Part shown: positions 55,058 to 64,000 of the stretch, one piece after another | How the letters are laid out: the number at the start of each line of letters is the position of its first letter | How positions within the stretch are numbered: position 1 is the stretch's first letter | Origin: Anthostomella pinea | Lineage: Eukaryota > Ascomycota > Sordariomycetes > Xylariales > Xylariaceae | Reading direction: 5' to 3' | Assembly (NCBI GenBank): GCA_963556695.1 | Contig: CAUWAG010000008.1 | Location: forward strand, 124,001-188,000 | DNA length: 64,000 bases | Notes under the pieces: model-generated | Seen by the model: the letters and a program-made list of their open reading frames with translations, nothing else | What the model was told of the DNA's origin: nothing | Databases searched by the model: none | Made by a program: the position numbers and the translations under genes

Positions 55058-55771
55058 ATGGATGAACCCAACGACGACGCTGGCGAACCCAGCCAAAGAT
55101 CTGTATGATCAGCCTTTCACCATATTGTCACCTAGTCTTTGGAATCATAGCTAACATTTGCCTGGAAAGCTTCCGCAGTTGATTCAACGACAAGCAATCG
55201 GCCAGGAGCCGTACGCCCGTTCTTGTGCATTCGGGTTCCACCACGGAGTATTGTATGGAGAGCACACTTCGCCACCGGGAGGGGATTTCATTGCTCCAGC
55301 AACGTCTTCTGAGACACCGAGTCTTTCTGAATACCCTGTGCCACCCGAACAACACGGCGGAGCTCAGTCCTGGCCAACGAACTCAGCACAGCGAATTTGA
55401 GATTTTGCCCTTGAACATCGAATACGACAGACCCCAAGACTCGCGTATGGGCTTCCGACACGACGCGTCTCAACATGTACCTATGGTTTCTCAGTATAGC
55501 GGACCGCAGGACTTTCTATGCACCCCAACAACCACAGCGGGTTCGACGACACACCCAGGACTTCGGAGCGGCTTTTCGAGCCCTCAAGCTGCCACACAAG
55601 ATGACGAGGGCACAACAGATCGGCCTACGAAGAAAAACAGGGCTAGCAACACTTGCGAACTGCCCACAAAGTTATCGACGATGTAAGGAAGAGAGGCCGC
55701 AGTGTTCTCGTGGCAGAGAGCTCGGTGGGGATTGCGAATATACTGCTGAGAAGAAGCAAGGACCGGTTTAG
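55058..55771 (+). pseudogene. decayed Zn2Cys6 transcription factor gene, N-terminal part
   Basis: Exon 1 (55058-55102, MDEPNDDAGEPSQRS) joins exon 2 at 55170 (LPQLIQRQAIGQEPYARSC) across a 67-nt intron with a CTAACATT branch. The frame ends at a TGA (55398), but protein-like sequence continues in a shifted frame (FEILPLNIEYDRPQDSRMGF) to TDRPTKKNRASNTCEL. There a second shift occurs and the zinc cluster continues as RRCKEERPQCSRGRELGGDC followed by EYTAEKKQGP and TAG at 55769. Of the expected six cysteines, one of the first pair is lost at the shift and one is Gly (CSRG for CSRC). The usual middle-homology region is absent. It is clearly non-functional. Confidence 0.6.
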
Positions 55772-55836
55772 CTGACATTTGTAAGGCCTTGGGATCGCGT
55801 TAAGTCCCAACTACGAGACCTTCTCATGCACCTTTG

Positions 55837-56560
55837 ATGGCGCCGCCTGCGCCAGCAGAAGAAACCGTGCTGCTCGTCCTAAAGTTCGCCACTACAGCGA
55901 TCGACTCGGACAAGCCTCAGGGGCGTATAAGATCACGCGCTGCAACGACGCCGTCCGATCCAGCGGCCCTGCAGGCCGAGTACGGCTGCCGGTTACCGCC
56001 GGTTATCGACAGCGATGTGGCCTACCTGACCGAGTGCCCGCCGTCGCAGGCCGGCAATATGTCTACTTGCCCCATCCACAACGGCAACACAGCTGCTTGG
56101 GTTCTCCCCTGTAAGTAATGTCACCTTTAGTAGAGTTGAGCTTACACTAACCCTACGTTCAGCCCAGATCCAATGAATCACAGACGGCAAGTCCGTCCAG
56201 AACGTGTCCGCCGCGGTGAACATTTGTAAGTGCTCATCCTACGTTGAGCTCACGTTGAATCCACGACCACTGACTATACAAATAGTGTCGCCCAAGGCTC
56301 GAGTCACTATCTCGAAGTCCAATGGCAGCGTGTACCTCAGCCCACGTTAGGCCTACGTTGAGCATATGCTGACAGGATACCAGATGTATGATGGAACTGG
56401 AGGCTGGATCTGGCAATGGCACCATGTTTGGCGAGACCGCCTCCCGCTCCTCTACTCGACCTTTTCTTTACGCACGCTCGAAGCATTTGCTCCCGATGCC
56501 ACGAAAGTTTGACCCGTACAACAATGGTCGCGATTCGTGTAAATGTAAGTCCAGGCCGAT
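55837..56560 (+). other. unidentified, possibly spliced coding remnant
   Basis: An ATG at 55837 opens MAPPAPAEETVLLVLKFATT and, after about 60 residues, EYGCRLPPVIDSDVAYLTEC. A likely donor (GTAAGT near 56111) is followed by short exon-like pieces (TDGKSVQNVSAAVNI; SPKARVTISKSNGSVYLSPR), each bordered by GTAAG and AG signals. I do not recognise the family, and the pieces do not form one clean protein. It may be the body of the preceding decayed gene or a separate broken one. Confidence 0.3.
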
Positions 56561-58032
56561 CCTGATCCTATTTTTCGACCTATTGCAAGAGTGAGCTGAC
56601 GCGCCAAAGTCCACAAGCATTTCGAGCCCACAGAGCGTGTGAAGTACACAGCAGGAAACCGCTGGACGATGGAGCGACCTTTGAGAACAGACACAGCGTG
56701 GGCCCAACGTCCGTGAAAGGATGTACGTTTAGGGAAAAGAAAGGAGCGAATGGGACACCGGGGCATGGCAGGATGACAATCTTTTGTGCACTTGGTAGCG
56801 TTTTCCTTGACATTCAAACAGCGAGTTAGGACTCAGGAGTCTTGGGTTTTCTCTATCTCCGCACCATGAAGCAGTGATTTAGGATAGTAGCAACCCAGGT
56901 CTCACCATCCACTACGGCTTCGCCGCGGACTTTTATCGGAGATCTGGTAAGCGTTTACCACCATCTTGAGAGCCGCAGCCAATCACAGGATCAACTCCGA
57001 GAACGCAGCATTAATTGTCGACGAACGCGTCCAATTTAGCGCTTCTACCCGCGTAGATATCGACAGACAGCCATGCAGTAACTCAGTGCCCTGGGCGGAT
57101 TGAACAAGTATTCGAAGGGTTTCGCTGCAAACCTTCCGCCGTTGAGTCTAGGTCAGAACTTTACCTATGTAGCAACAGACTTTTGATATGCCGATGTACA
57201 AGAGCAGCACGTCCTCAAAACGGAAGCCGATAAGGTGTGAGCTATGCTTTCAAAGGTCTTGGCTTCGAACTTGGGCATGACGGAGAAGATGAAGGCTATG
57301 GATGGGTGCATGTGAATCTTATTTGCGAGCCAACGGATGTGGGTATGATGGAAGGAGAGATGCATGGAGAGCTGGAAGATTGCGGATGTCTTGACTCACA
57401 TGGAGCTTGATACTTGACAATATGACAGTGAGAGCACCAGCTCTGTCTTTTTCTTGTCGTCCAAGATTAATCGCGAGATATTCTGCATATCTCATCTGCC
57501 CGGGCTCCTTCTGGTTGAACTGATGCTTGAAATTAGCGGTGATAGCGTTTTGAGTTAATGAACGACTAAGTCATATCTTGTTTTACATTGGCTGATGCGT
57601 ATAACGTCAATAGAATTGGATGTGCATGGGCTTTCGGTAGTGCTAAATGACAGCTCGTCGAATATTCTGACCAAGGGCCTTGACTAGGTAGTAATTCCGT
57701 AAAGGCATGAATACCGGGTTGTATGACATCTTGTCCAAGTGTTAGGATGGGCCAGTGGCGCTGGAGCATATATATATTGATATGATCTAGACTCTCCCGG
57801 ACCCTGTTGTGAACCCCTTGGTGTTGATTTCCAACTCAGCTGTTAAACTTCCCGTGGTGCGATGATGGAGAAATTATCATATTTGAAAAGGTTAAGCTAT
57901 ATGTTCTCAGAGTCCAACGCTAACGAAGTAAGAAGCAAACAACCCCAGGTCGGCGAGACATAATCATTCCTCATTACAGTTCCCTCCCTATCCTTACATC
58001 TCATAAAGCGTCGCGGGACTCTTGGCGTTCAA
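56561..58032. other. gene-poor stretch of about 1.5 kb
   Basis: No intact gene. Around 57245-57390 (+) a protein-like fragment (KVLASNLGMTEKMKAMDGCM, then a stop and ILFASQRMWV) suggests an old coding sequence with nonsense codons. I cannot assign it. Confidence 0.3.
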
Positions 58033-60054
58033 CTAAAGCTCATGCGCAACGACCGACAGCACAGCAAGCTTGGCTTCCACGGTGTCTGTGGTGTTCAGCT
58101 TGGATAGGACATCAGCCATCGGCGCCATACGCTCATGCACGTAGTCCAACCAGAAAGTGCCCATGCCCAGCATCCAAGTCACCCGTTTCCCTTCAATTGC
58201 CCTGATAGTGTTGACCAGCGGCGGGATAACAACACGCGGGTCCATGTCCGCACTGCACTGAGCATCGGCGAGACTGTACTTAGCCACTTCGATGTAGTAA
58301 TTCTCCCCTTTCCAATCTGTGACACTCTCCATTCCATAGGCGACGACGTCGGCCCACCGACGTTGGGCCTCTTCCCAGTCATGTTGCATGTGGGCGATCT
58401 GGGCCAGACTGCACTTGATGGCAAAGTGCCGAATCTGCTCGTCATACCACGACCCAGTGGCCTCGATCCGCCTGAAGCGCTCGATGATCCTGCGTAGCTC
58501 CTTCTCGGCGGTTGCATAACGTTCAGGTGCGTGTTTCCCCTGGTGCGTAAGCGTCATGGCGTGGATTATCTCCAGCCATACGGTGTCTCCTTCTTTGGCG
58601 TTCATTCGAGATTCTGGTGTGAGGTATCCTCGTTCAAACATGCGACTCTCTATAGCCCTCGAGAGGACTTAAGAAGAGAGATCGCAGGCCCGTGCACACT
58701 CGGTCAGAGGTACCTTCTCGCCGAAGTTGGTGCCATGGGCAGCAAGGTCGGCCAAGATCTCTTTACCATCTTCGGTTTCCTCGAGCTCGACCACCAGCTG
58801 CCCGAAGTCGCCGATCGCCCAGCCTTCTTCACGGCTGCCTCTTTCTGCATATAGCTCACAGTACTCTTTCAAGCCGAAGTAAGCTTCCTTGAATTGCCCG
58901 AAGTCCTTGGCAAGCTTGCCGCGCATCCGGAGCCCAAGCCCAACAATGTAATTCTCTAACGTCGAAGGGTGGTTGGGGTGCAGCGGCTTCCATGCATCGA
59001 TGAAGTCGGCACGCTTCTGCCATCGTTCCCTCGGTGACAATTCCGGCTCCGGGGGGTGATGTTCAACGGTCAGGGCTCTGAGGATCCCCACTTCATCATT
59101 GTCCCGGTTCGTCCACCCTTGTCGATCGCGCTCCGCCTCAAGTGATTCCAAGAATGTGTCTGCAGCTTTGCAGCCTTCATAGAGTCTCCCGGGCTTATAG
59201 TATTCAAGAGGAAGTCGCTTAGAACAGAGCCGCGCGCGAAGGAACATGCTGCTTGAATCCCTCAGTAGTAAGCTGCTGTAGAGTGTCTCGACGGCCTTTG
59301 AAGTGACTTGACGTGTCCCAAGGAATGAAGACACGAGCGTTGCTTGAGACAGTCCCGTTCTTCATGAAGAACGCGAGACTGTCAACCACTTGTTGGAAGA
59401 CTTCGTCGTCTGTGTTCTCGAATTTCGCGATATTACGATGGTTGCGCTCAGCGCCGTACAACCTTTCACTAGGTATATGCAAGATCGCGGAATCTTTCGT
59501 GACCACCTAAACCATCGTCAGCTCCGGGAACATACAAGAAAAGGCGCCGATGGCCTACGACAAAGTTCATGCAAGGAATCGCAGTGAAGGCGTGGAGCTC
59601 GTAAAAGCTGGCGATGGGCATCCGCCTTTGGTTGACGATCTGCCTGAATTTCTCGGCGATAGCCCGTCTAAGAAGAGTTTAGCAATATAACGCAAACCCC
59701 TCGGGTTGGTTGGTGTGCTCACAGTTCTGGGGACCTCTGTTTCAAGGCCTTGACGAACTTTTGCGGAGCACCAGTGACGTTCGTGAATCGAATGATCTTA
59801 TCAGCGATATCGGCCATTGCACTCCCGCGGTGAGGCGTTGCTAGAAAGACGATGCCCTCAACCGACCACAGGATATGTCTTAATGATAGGGCATTGTTGC
59901 TTGTGATGAGAGCCTTATGCAGGTTAGCGCCGACGTTTGATGTTTCGTCACCCAGCCGATCTACGAACCTTCTTCAGAACCAGGCCACCAAGAGAATGCA
60001 CGATGAATATTAGGGGTCGGTTGCGTTGCTTTCAGTGTGCCAGATAGAGCCATA

Positions 60055-61992
60055 ACATCTCCCACCCCCCTGCGGACCACCCCCCCCCGCGGACCAGCGC
60101 GTTCTGACCCACAAACGCGTAATTCACCAACCACCAGGATTATGGTGATCCACCATCTACACCATCACTTTTGCATCTTTTTTTTCACAAAGCACACTAT
60201 TTGAATCCTTATCCACTGCTAAATCTCATGATATCATTTTACGACTGTCAAATAAAAGCTGAAGCCGCCATTTTGGCCATCCAACGCGGAGCTCCAGTCC
60301 GCTCGTCAGCCCTCGAATGGCAAATCAGTCGCTCGTACGTCAACCGACGAATCTCTGGCACCCCAACACAGAATGAGACCAGCGCTCTCCAACAGGCTCT
60401 CTCACCGTATCTCGAACATAAGCTGGCAAGCTGGGCCCTGGGGCAAGCACGGCTAGGGTATTCTCCGGCGGTCTCTAAGTTCCGTCTCATGGCCCAGCGG
60501 ATGCTCCATGCCACCGGGGATGCTTAAGAATTAGGGGAAAATTGGGCATCCAAGTTCCTGTCTCGAAACCCGGAAGTCAAGATAATAAAGTCTCGTGTTA
60601 TCGACTACAACCGAGTGAATGGTGCTACAACGGCAAATATCAACATTTTTTTCGATCGGTGTGACGCCCCTGACGTGGTTAACCTCATGCCAGCACGCTG
60701 GTACAACGTCGACGAAATGGGAATCGCCCAGGGGGTTGGGGACTCCCATTAGGTGGTCTCCGAGGCCTCCGGCAACGTGGCTATGAAGAAAGGGGTCGAG
60801 AAGGGTGAATAGATAACTGCCCTAGAGTGTGTGAGCGGATCTGGTGAGACCTTGCCGCCGCTGGTGATTCTCAAGGGGGTTAACGTACAAGCCCAGTGGT
60901 TTAGCAACCAAAATGAGGGCAAATTCACCAACTGGAGGTTTATTATGTCGCCCAATGGATAGACCTCGAATCCCATTGCATTAGAATGGCTTCAACGTAT
61001 CTTTATTCCTCACATTCGGGAGGTCCACGGCAACACATGGGTGGTTTTGGTGTGTGATGACCACGACTCCCACACGAATGACGAGTTCCTAGCCACCTGC
61101 TTAAGAAACAAAGTATGGTTGATCTTTTATGAACCTCACTGCTCCCATATAGTCCAGGTGTTAGATATAAGAGTCTTTAATTTAGTAAAGAAAAGGTTAA
61201 AGACCTTACTCCAGGAGACGCCCAGCGGCCGTCTGGGACTCAGGCCATCTAAGGAGGAGGTTTTGGAGTGCTACGAGCAGGCCCGGAAGGACACAATGAC
61301 GCTCCTTAACATCAGAATTGCCTGGAAAAAGACTGGGAATGTTCCTTGCAACAGAGCGGAGGCATTAAAGTCGAAATATATGATTCTGGAGGACAAGGGG
61401 GTGGCCAGGGCACGCCAAAGGGACCCTAAGGCTTCCGAGCGAGCCACAACACCAGATTTTCTCGAGATGGTAGCTAAAACCATTGTCACAACACCTTCTG
61501 GAAGCCGGGCTTTGCGGGAGAGTGCTCAAAAGCTCGAAAGAAAGGACCCTTCCTTTGGGGGGCCCTCTGAGCGCTTGTTGGTGCAAAAGGCTGGCAAGGC
61601 CATGGATATTCAGGCTGCTATCATTGCAAATCTACGGGCTAAATGTGAGCTGCTTGAGGCTCAAGTGGCTAAAAAGGCTAATACCACTCGAAAAGCAGTC
61701 AAACCAACACCAGGGGAACGATTCGTCACAATAGCTAACATAAGGGAGGCCAAAATGGAGCTAAGGAACAGGAGGGTCTATAGGGACTCCGCTGCAGGCG
61801 AAGAGGTCCCACAAGAGGTCCCTGGTGAAGATTTAGGGTCGGAATCGGATTCTGGGAGCTGTATTATGGTTAGAACACCACGACCGTAGTGTATTTAGCA
61901 ACTGTGGTGGTTGTAGATGGCTTCATCTGAATGAGAGTGGTGTGGTGTGGAGTGGTCCGTGGGGGGGTGGTCCGCAGGGGGGGGTGAGATGT
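60055..61992 (+). mobile_element. pogo/Fot-type DNA transposon inserted in the NLR-type gene
   Basis: Inverted terminal repeats of about 40 bp start ACATCTC and continue with a C-run, TGCGGACCACCCCCCC and GGACCA, at 60055 and, read inward, from 61992. TA flanks both ends (60053-60054, 61993-61994). Length 1938 bp. The transposase is on the plus strand, opposite to the host gene. The poly-C/TGCGGACCA ends are unlike those of the pogo element at 37-39 kb, so this is a different family. Confidence 0.8.
60171..61889 (+). pseudogene. pogo-type DDE transposase with four nonsense codons
   Basis: One frame spans about 570 codons. It has an N-terminal helix-turn-helix pair (EAAILAIQRGAPVRSSALEW, SRSYVNRRISGTP), a CENP-B-like segment (YSPAVSKFRLMAQRML), and a DDE domain with YNVDEMGIAQ, VCDDHDSHTNDEFL and HCSHIVQVLDIRVFNLVKK, so the three acidic residues are intact. 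The C-terminus has a coiled coil (IIANLRAKCELLEAQVAKKA). Stops lie at 60525 (TAA), 60750, 60810 and 60960 (all TAG). All are in the same frame, and each is one transition from Gln or Trp. There are no frameshifts. It is an almost intact copy, silenced recently in a RIP-like way. Confidence 0.8.
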
Positions 61993-62729
61993 TACGCGCT
62001 TGGATGGTCGTAAGAAGAGCGTTCCTCAGTCATTGCCCGCACCTTCTCAAGGCCATGAATGAGCTTCCAGGCAGCGTCTTCAATGTCGAGATCCAATTTA
62101 GTGCCATGTTGACCAGCGGCGTAGCCGAATGTCATGATTCTGTTGACCCCTATTCTAGCAGACATCTTTGGGAGCAGATGCTGCGGCCAGCACACATCCC
62201 GGTCGGTCGTCCGGGTCTTCATGTAGTGACCCGTGAGACCATGAATTGTGACAATGCTATAGCGAAAATCTGCCCCGGAAAAGTGAGCAAAAGTAAAGAC
62301 TTGGAGGGATTGATGGGCTTGATAGTATGTACTCTGCGTTTACGTTGTCACCAGTGTCATCCAGCTGGCCGGAGAGGATGACCAAGCACGAAGCAGCATC
62401 ATTGACGGCGTTCTTGGACCCGCGCGACACCCATGATGGTTGTGCTTCCGACCCTTCCCGCACTCGCGTCATTTGATGCACAGTTTTCTTGGACTCGATA
62501 TTGCTGACTTCGTTGAGGAGGTTTGGTATATCTGTCAAATGGCACGCAAGCCACAGTGGCGTTCAGGGAAGTGGCAGTGCACCAACAGGGCCTCTAGGGC
62601 AATCTCGGGCCCTGCAGCTTACGACAGCAGATCCTTCAGAGACACACACTCTAATAAGAATCACCAGAATACACGTTATCAACCAGATGAACCATAATGC
62701 ACGCTGTTTAACAATATCAGGTTGCGCTC

Positions 62730-64000
62730 GTGAGTCGATTAGGCTGTGTGACAGAGCGGGGAGCAAACACTTCCACAGGAGATTATTCCATTGAGTATAT
62801 TGCCACCGGGGGCGTCCTGGACTACTTTTTTCTTGCAGGGCCAACGCCAAAAGAGGTCTCGCAGCAATATGCGGGTGTTGTTGGACCACCGGCATTAATA
62901 CCCTACTGGAGTCTCGGAGTTCGTTGATTCTCTCCAAGGCTAGCGGAGTTGAACCTAACATTGTCCCAGTTCCATCAATGCAAGTTTGGGTACCAGGACT
63001 GGTTTGACGTCGCAGAGGTTATCACCAACTATTCTCTTGCTGGCATCCCTCTCGAGTAGGCATTCCTTGTTTATGCTATCGTAGGCTTTGGCTGGCCAAA
63101 CAAGACTATTCCGCTTACAACAGAGGGGTTGACATGAATGTGTTCCTAAAAACTCCGAACGGGGCCTTCTTCGAAGGTGTAGTCTGGCCAGTAAGTCATC
63201 TTGTGGGACATCTTGATACCTCGACTCACTGATTCAAGGACGTGACTATGTTCCCAGACTGGTACCACCCTAATGCCACTGCCTTTTGGATCGAGCAATT
63301 CGTGGATAATTTCGATCCCGAGTCGGGTATAGATATTGATGGAATCTGGTACGTTCCGAGTCTCTCTTGCGCGGAATCTCGGTCACCGCTGCTGACTAGC
63401 TAGGATCGACATAAATGAGCCAGCCAGCATGTGCAAATTTCCATGCGAGGACCCCCTGGCTGAAGCCAGGCGGCTCGGTATGCCTCCTGAGCCACCACCA
63501 TTGAGAGAGCCCCCTCGGTCACTACCAAATTTTACCACATCCAGTCCAAATCCCGACTCAGTCTTTGAAAGTCAGGCCCAGTGGCTCGTTCAACTCCTTG
63601 AGGTTTCTCAGAATTATCAACGACAGCACAAGCTTGGTACCCGAGGTCCCACGTATCCGGAAGCTGACAACCACTTGCTACACCCACCTTATAACATTAG
63701 CAATGGAGGACCATCTGGTCAGTTAAGTGACCTGACCGTACCAACAAATGTACGGCACGCGAACGGGCTGCTTGAATACGACATCCACAACCTTTATGGA
63801 ATGAGTAAGTGCCGTATTTCACCCGCCTTTTTGAAGATATACTGATTGACTGACAGTGATGAGCATGGCTACTCACCAAGCTATGCTGCACAGGCGACCA
63901 CTATTGAGGCCGTTCATCATCACCCGCAGTACGTTTGCCGGTGTCGGTAGATACGTCCAGAAGTGGCTTGGAGACAACGCATCTAGATGGGATCACTAGT
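62730..64000 (+). pseudogene. GH31 alpha-glucosidase remnant, 5'-truncated and running off the window
   Basis: GH31 enzymes hydrolyse alpha-glucosides, usually after secretion. Exons can be read from about 62730: [30 protein letters not shown]; a 51-nt intron (GTTCGT...CTAACATTGTCCCAG); [17 protein letters not shown] and AGIPLE. Then about 60 residues expected before DYSAYNRGVDMNVFL are missing (a TAG sits at the break, near 63056). Downstream is normal: FFEGVVWP, DVTMFPDWYHPNATAFW, IDIDGIW joined across an intron to IDINEPASMCKFPC (the nucleophile Asp at 63408), YDIHNLYGM joined to [10 protein letters not shown], and [20 protein letters not shown]. The N-terminal 250 or more residues are absent upstream, where the NLR gene lies. 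Truncation plus deletion make it a pseudogene. Confidence 0.75.

Larger units (their letters stand above)
58033..62538 (-). pseudogene. NLR-type protein gene (SesB-like hydrolase plus TPR-like repeats), NB-ARC lost, split by a transposon
   Basis: The minus strand carries pieces of a fungal NLR-like architecture. At 62280-62000 is SIVTIHGLTGH, CWPQHLLPK and IMTFGYAA; at 60020-59970, beyond the inserted pogo element, is RPLIFIVHSLGGLVLKK (nucleophile elbow of an alpha/beta hydrolase); next come ATPHRGSAMADIADKII, HAFTAIPCMNF and VTKDSAILHIPSE...NHRNIAKFENTDDEVFQQVV. The text reaches GRRDTLQQL and SRAALF and stops (59219), exactly where the NB-ARC P-loop (GLGGIGK) should begin. Sequence then jumps to TPR-like repeats (about 59210-58033), in another frame and with an in-frame TAA at 58669. 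Related proteins act in heterokaryon incompatibility and self/non-self recognition. This copy is broken by the transposon, the deletion and the stop. Confidence 0.7.

Overview
The window looks like filamentous ascomycete nuclear DNA (Pezizomycotina, probably Sordariomycetes). Genes carry short introns of about 48-120 nt with GTNNGT donors, CTAAC-type branch points and YAG acceptors. The recognisable proteins are fungal (Tim13, Yta7/Abo1-type AAA ATPase, Akr1-type palmitoyltransferase, SRP receptor beta, cystathionine beta-synthase, Zn2Cys6 factors, an NLR-type protein). Repeats show the mark of repeat-induced point mutation (RIP): AT-rich DNA and reading frames broken only by TAA/TAG where Gln or Trp is expected. 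All splice models and family names are my own reading of the sequence; no database search was possible.

Layout. 0.9-13.5 kb is conserved housekeeping sequence: TIM13 (+), a DUF2293 protein (-), an Old Yellow Enzyme (+), a divergent pair of an NSRP1-like splicing regulator (-) and an NFKBIL1-like protein (+), and a divergent methionyl-tRNA formyltransferase-like gene (-). 13.5-19.1 kb is gene-poor, with a frameshifted small SMP-type gene and one hypothetical gene. 19.1-24.1 kb encodes a 1626-residue Yta7/ATAD2-like chromatin ATPase (-). 27.6-30.0 kb holds a multi-pass membrane protein and a small secreted cysteine-rich protein (both -).

30.8-32.5 kb is a nested retroelement. A 5'-truncated, RIP-inactivated Tad-like LINE tail is flanked by a near-perfect target duplication. 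Inside its 3' UTR sits a tRNA-headed SINE of about 570 bp with its own 15-bp target duplication; the SINE ends in the same 3' tail and CAAA repeats as the LINE. An F-box/ankyrin-like gene follows (32.9-34.5 kb). Then comes an AT-rich, RIP-degraded block (about 35.2-41.15 kb) containing a TA-flanked MITE, a wrecked pogo element with both terminal repeats, and small islands that escaped mutation. Cystathionine beta-synthase starts right at its edge.

43.8-64 kb mixes intact core genes (SRP receptor beta, Akr1-type palmitoyltransferase, a second six-cysteine secreted protein) with many broken accessory genes: a P450 with three nonsense codons, an AflR-like Zn2Cys6 factor with one stop inside its zinc cluster, a decayed Zn2Cys6 gene, an NLR-type gene that has lost its NB-ARC and is split by a second pogo element, and a truncated GH31 alpha-glucosidase. 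The right arm therefore looks like an accessory region undergoing gene loss, with transposition and RIP-like transitions as the visible causes. I see no operons, CRISPR arrays, rRNA genes or convincing functional tRNA genes.
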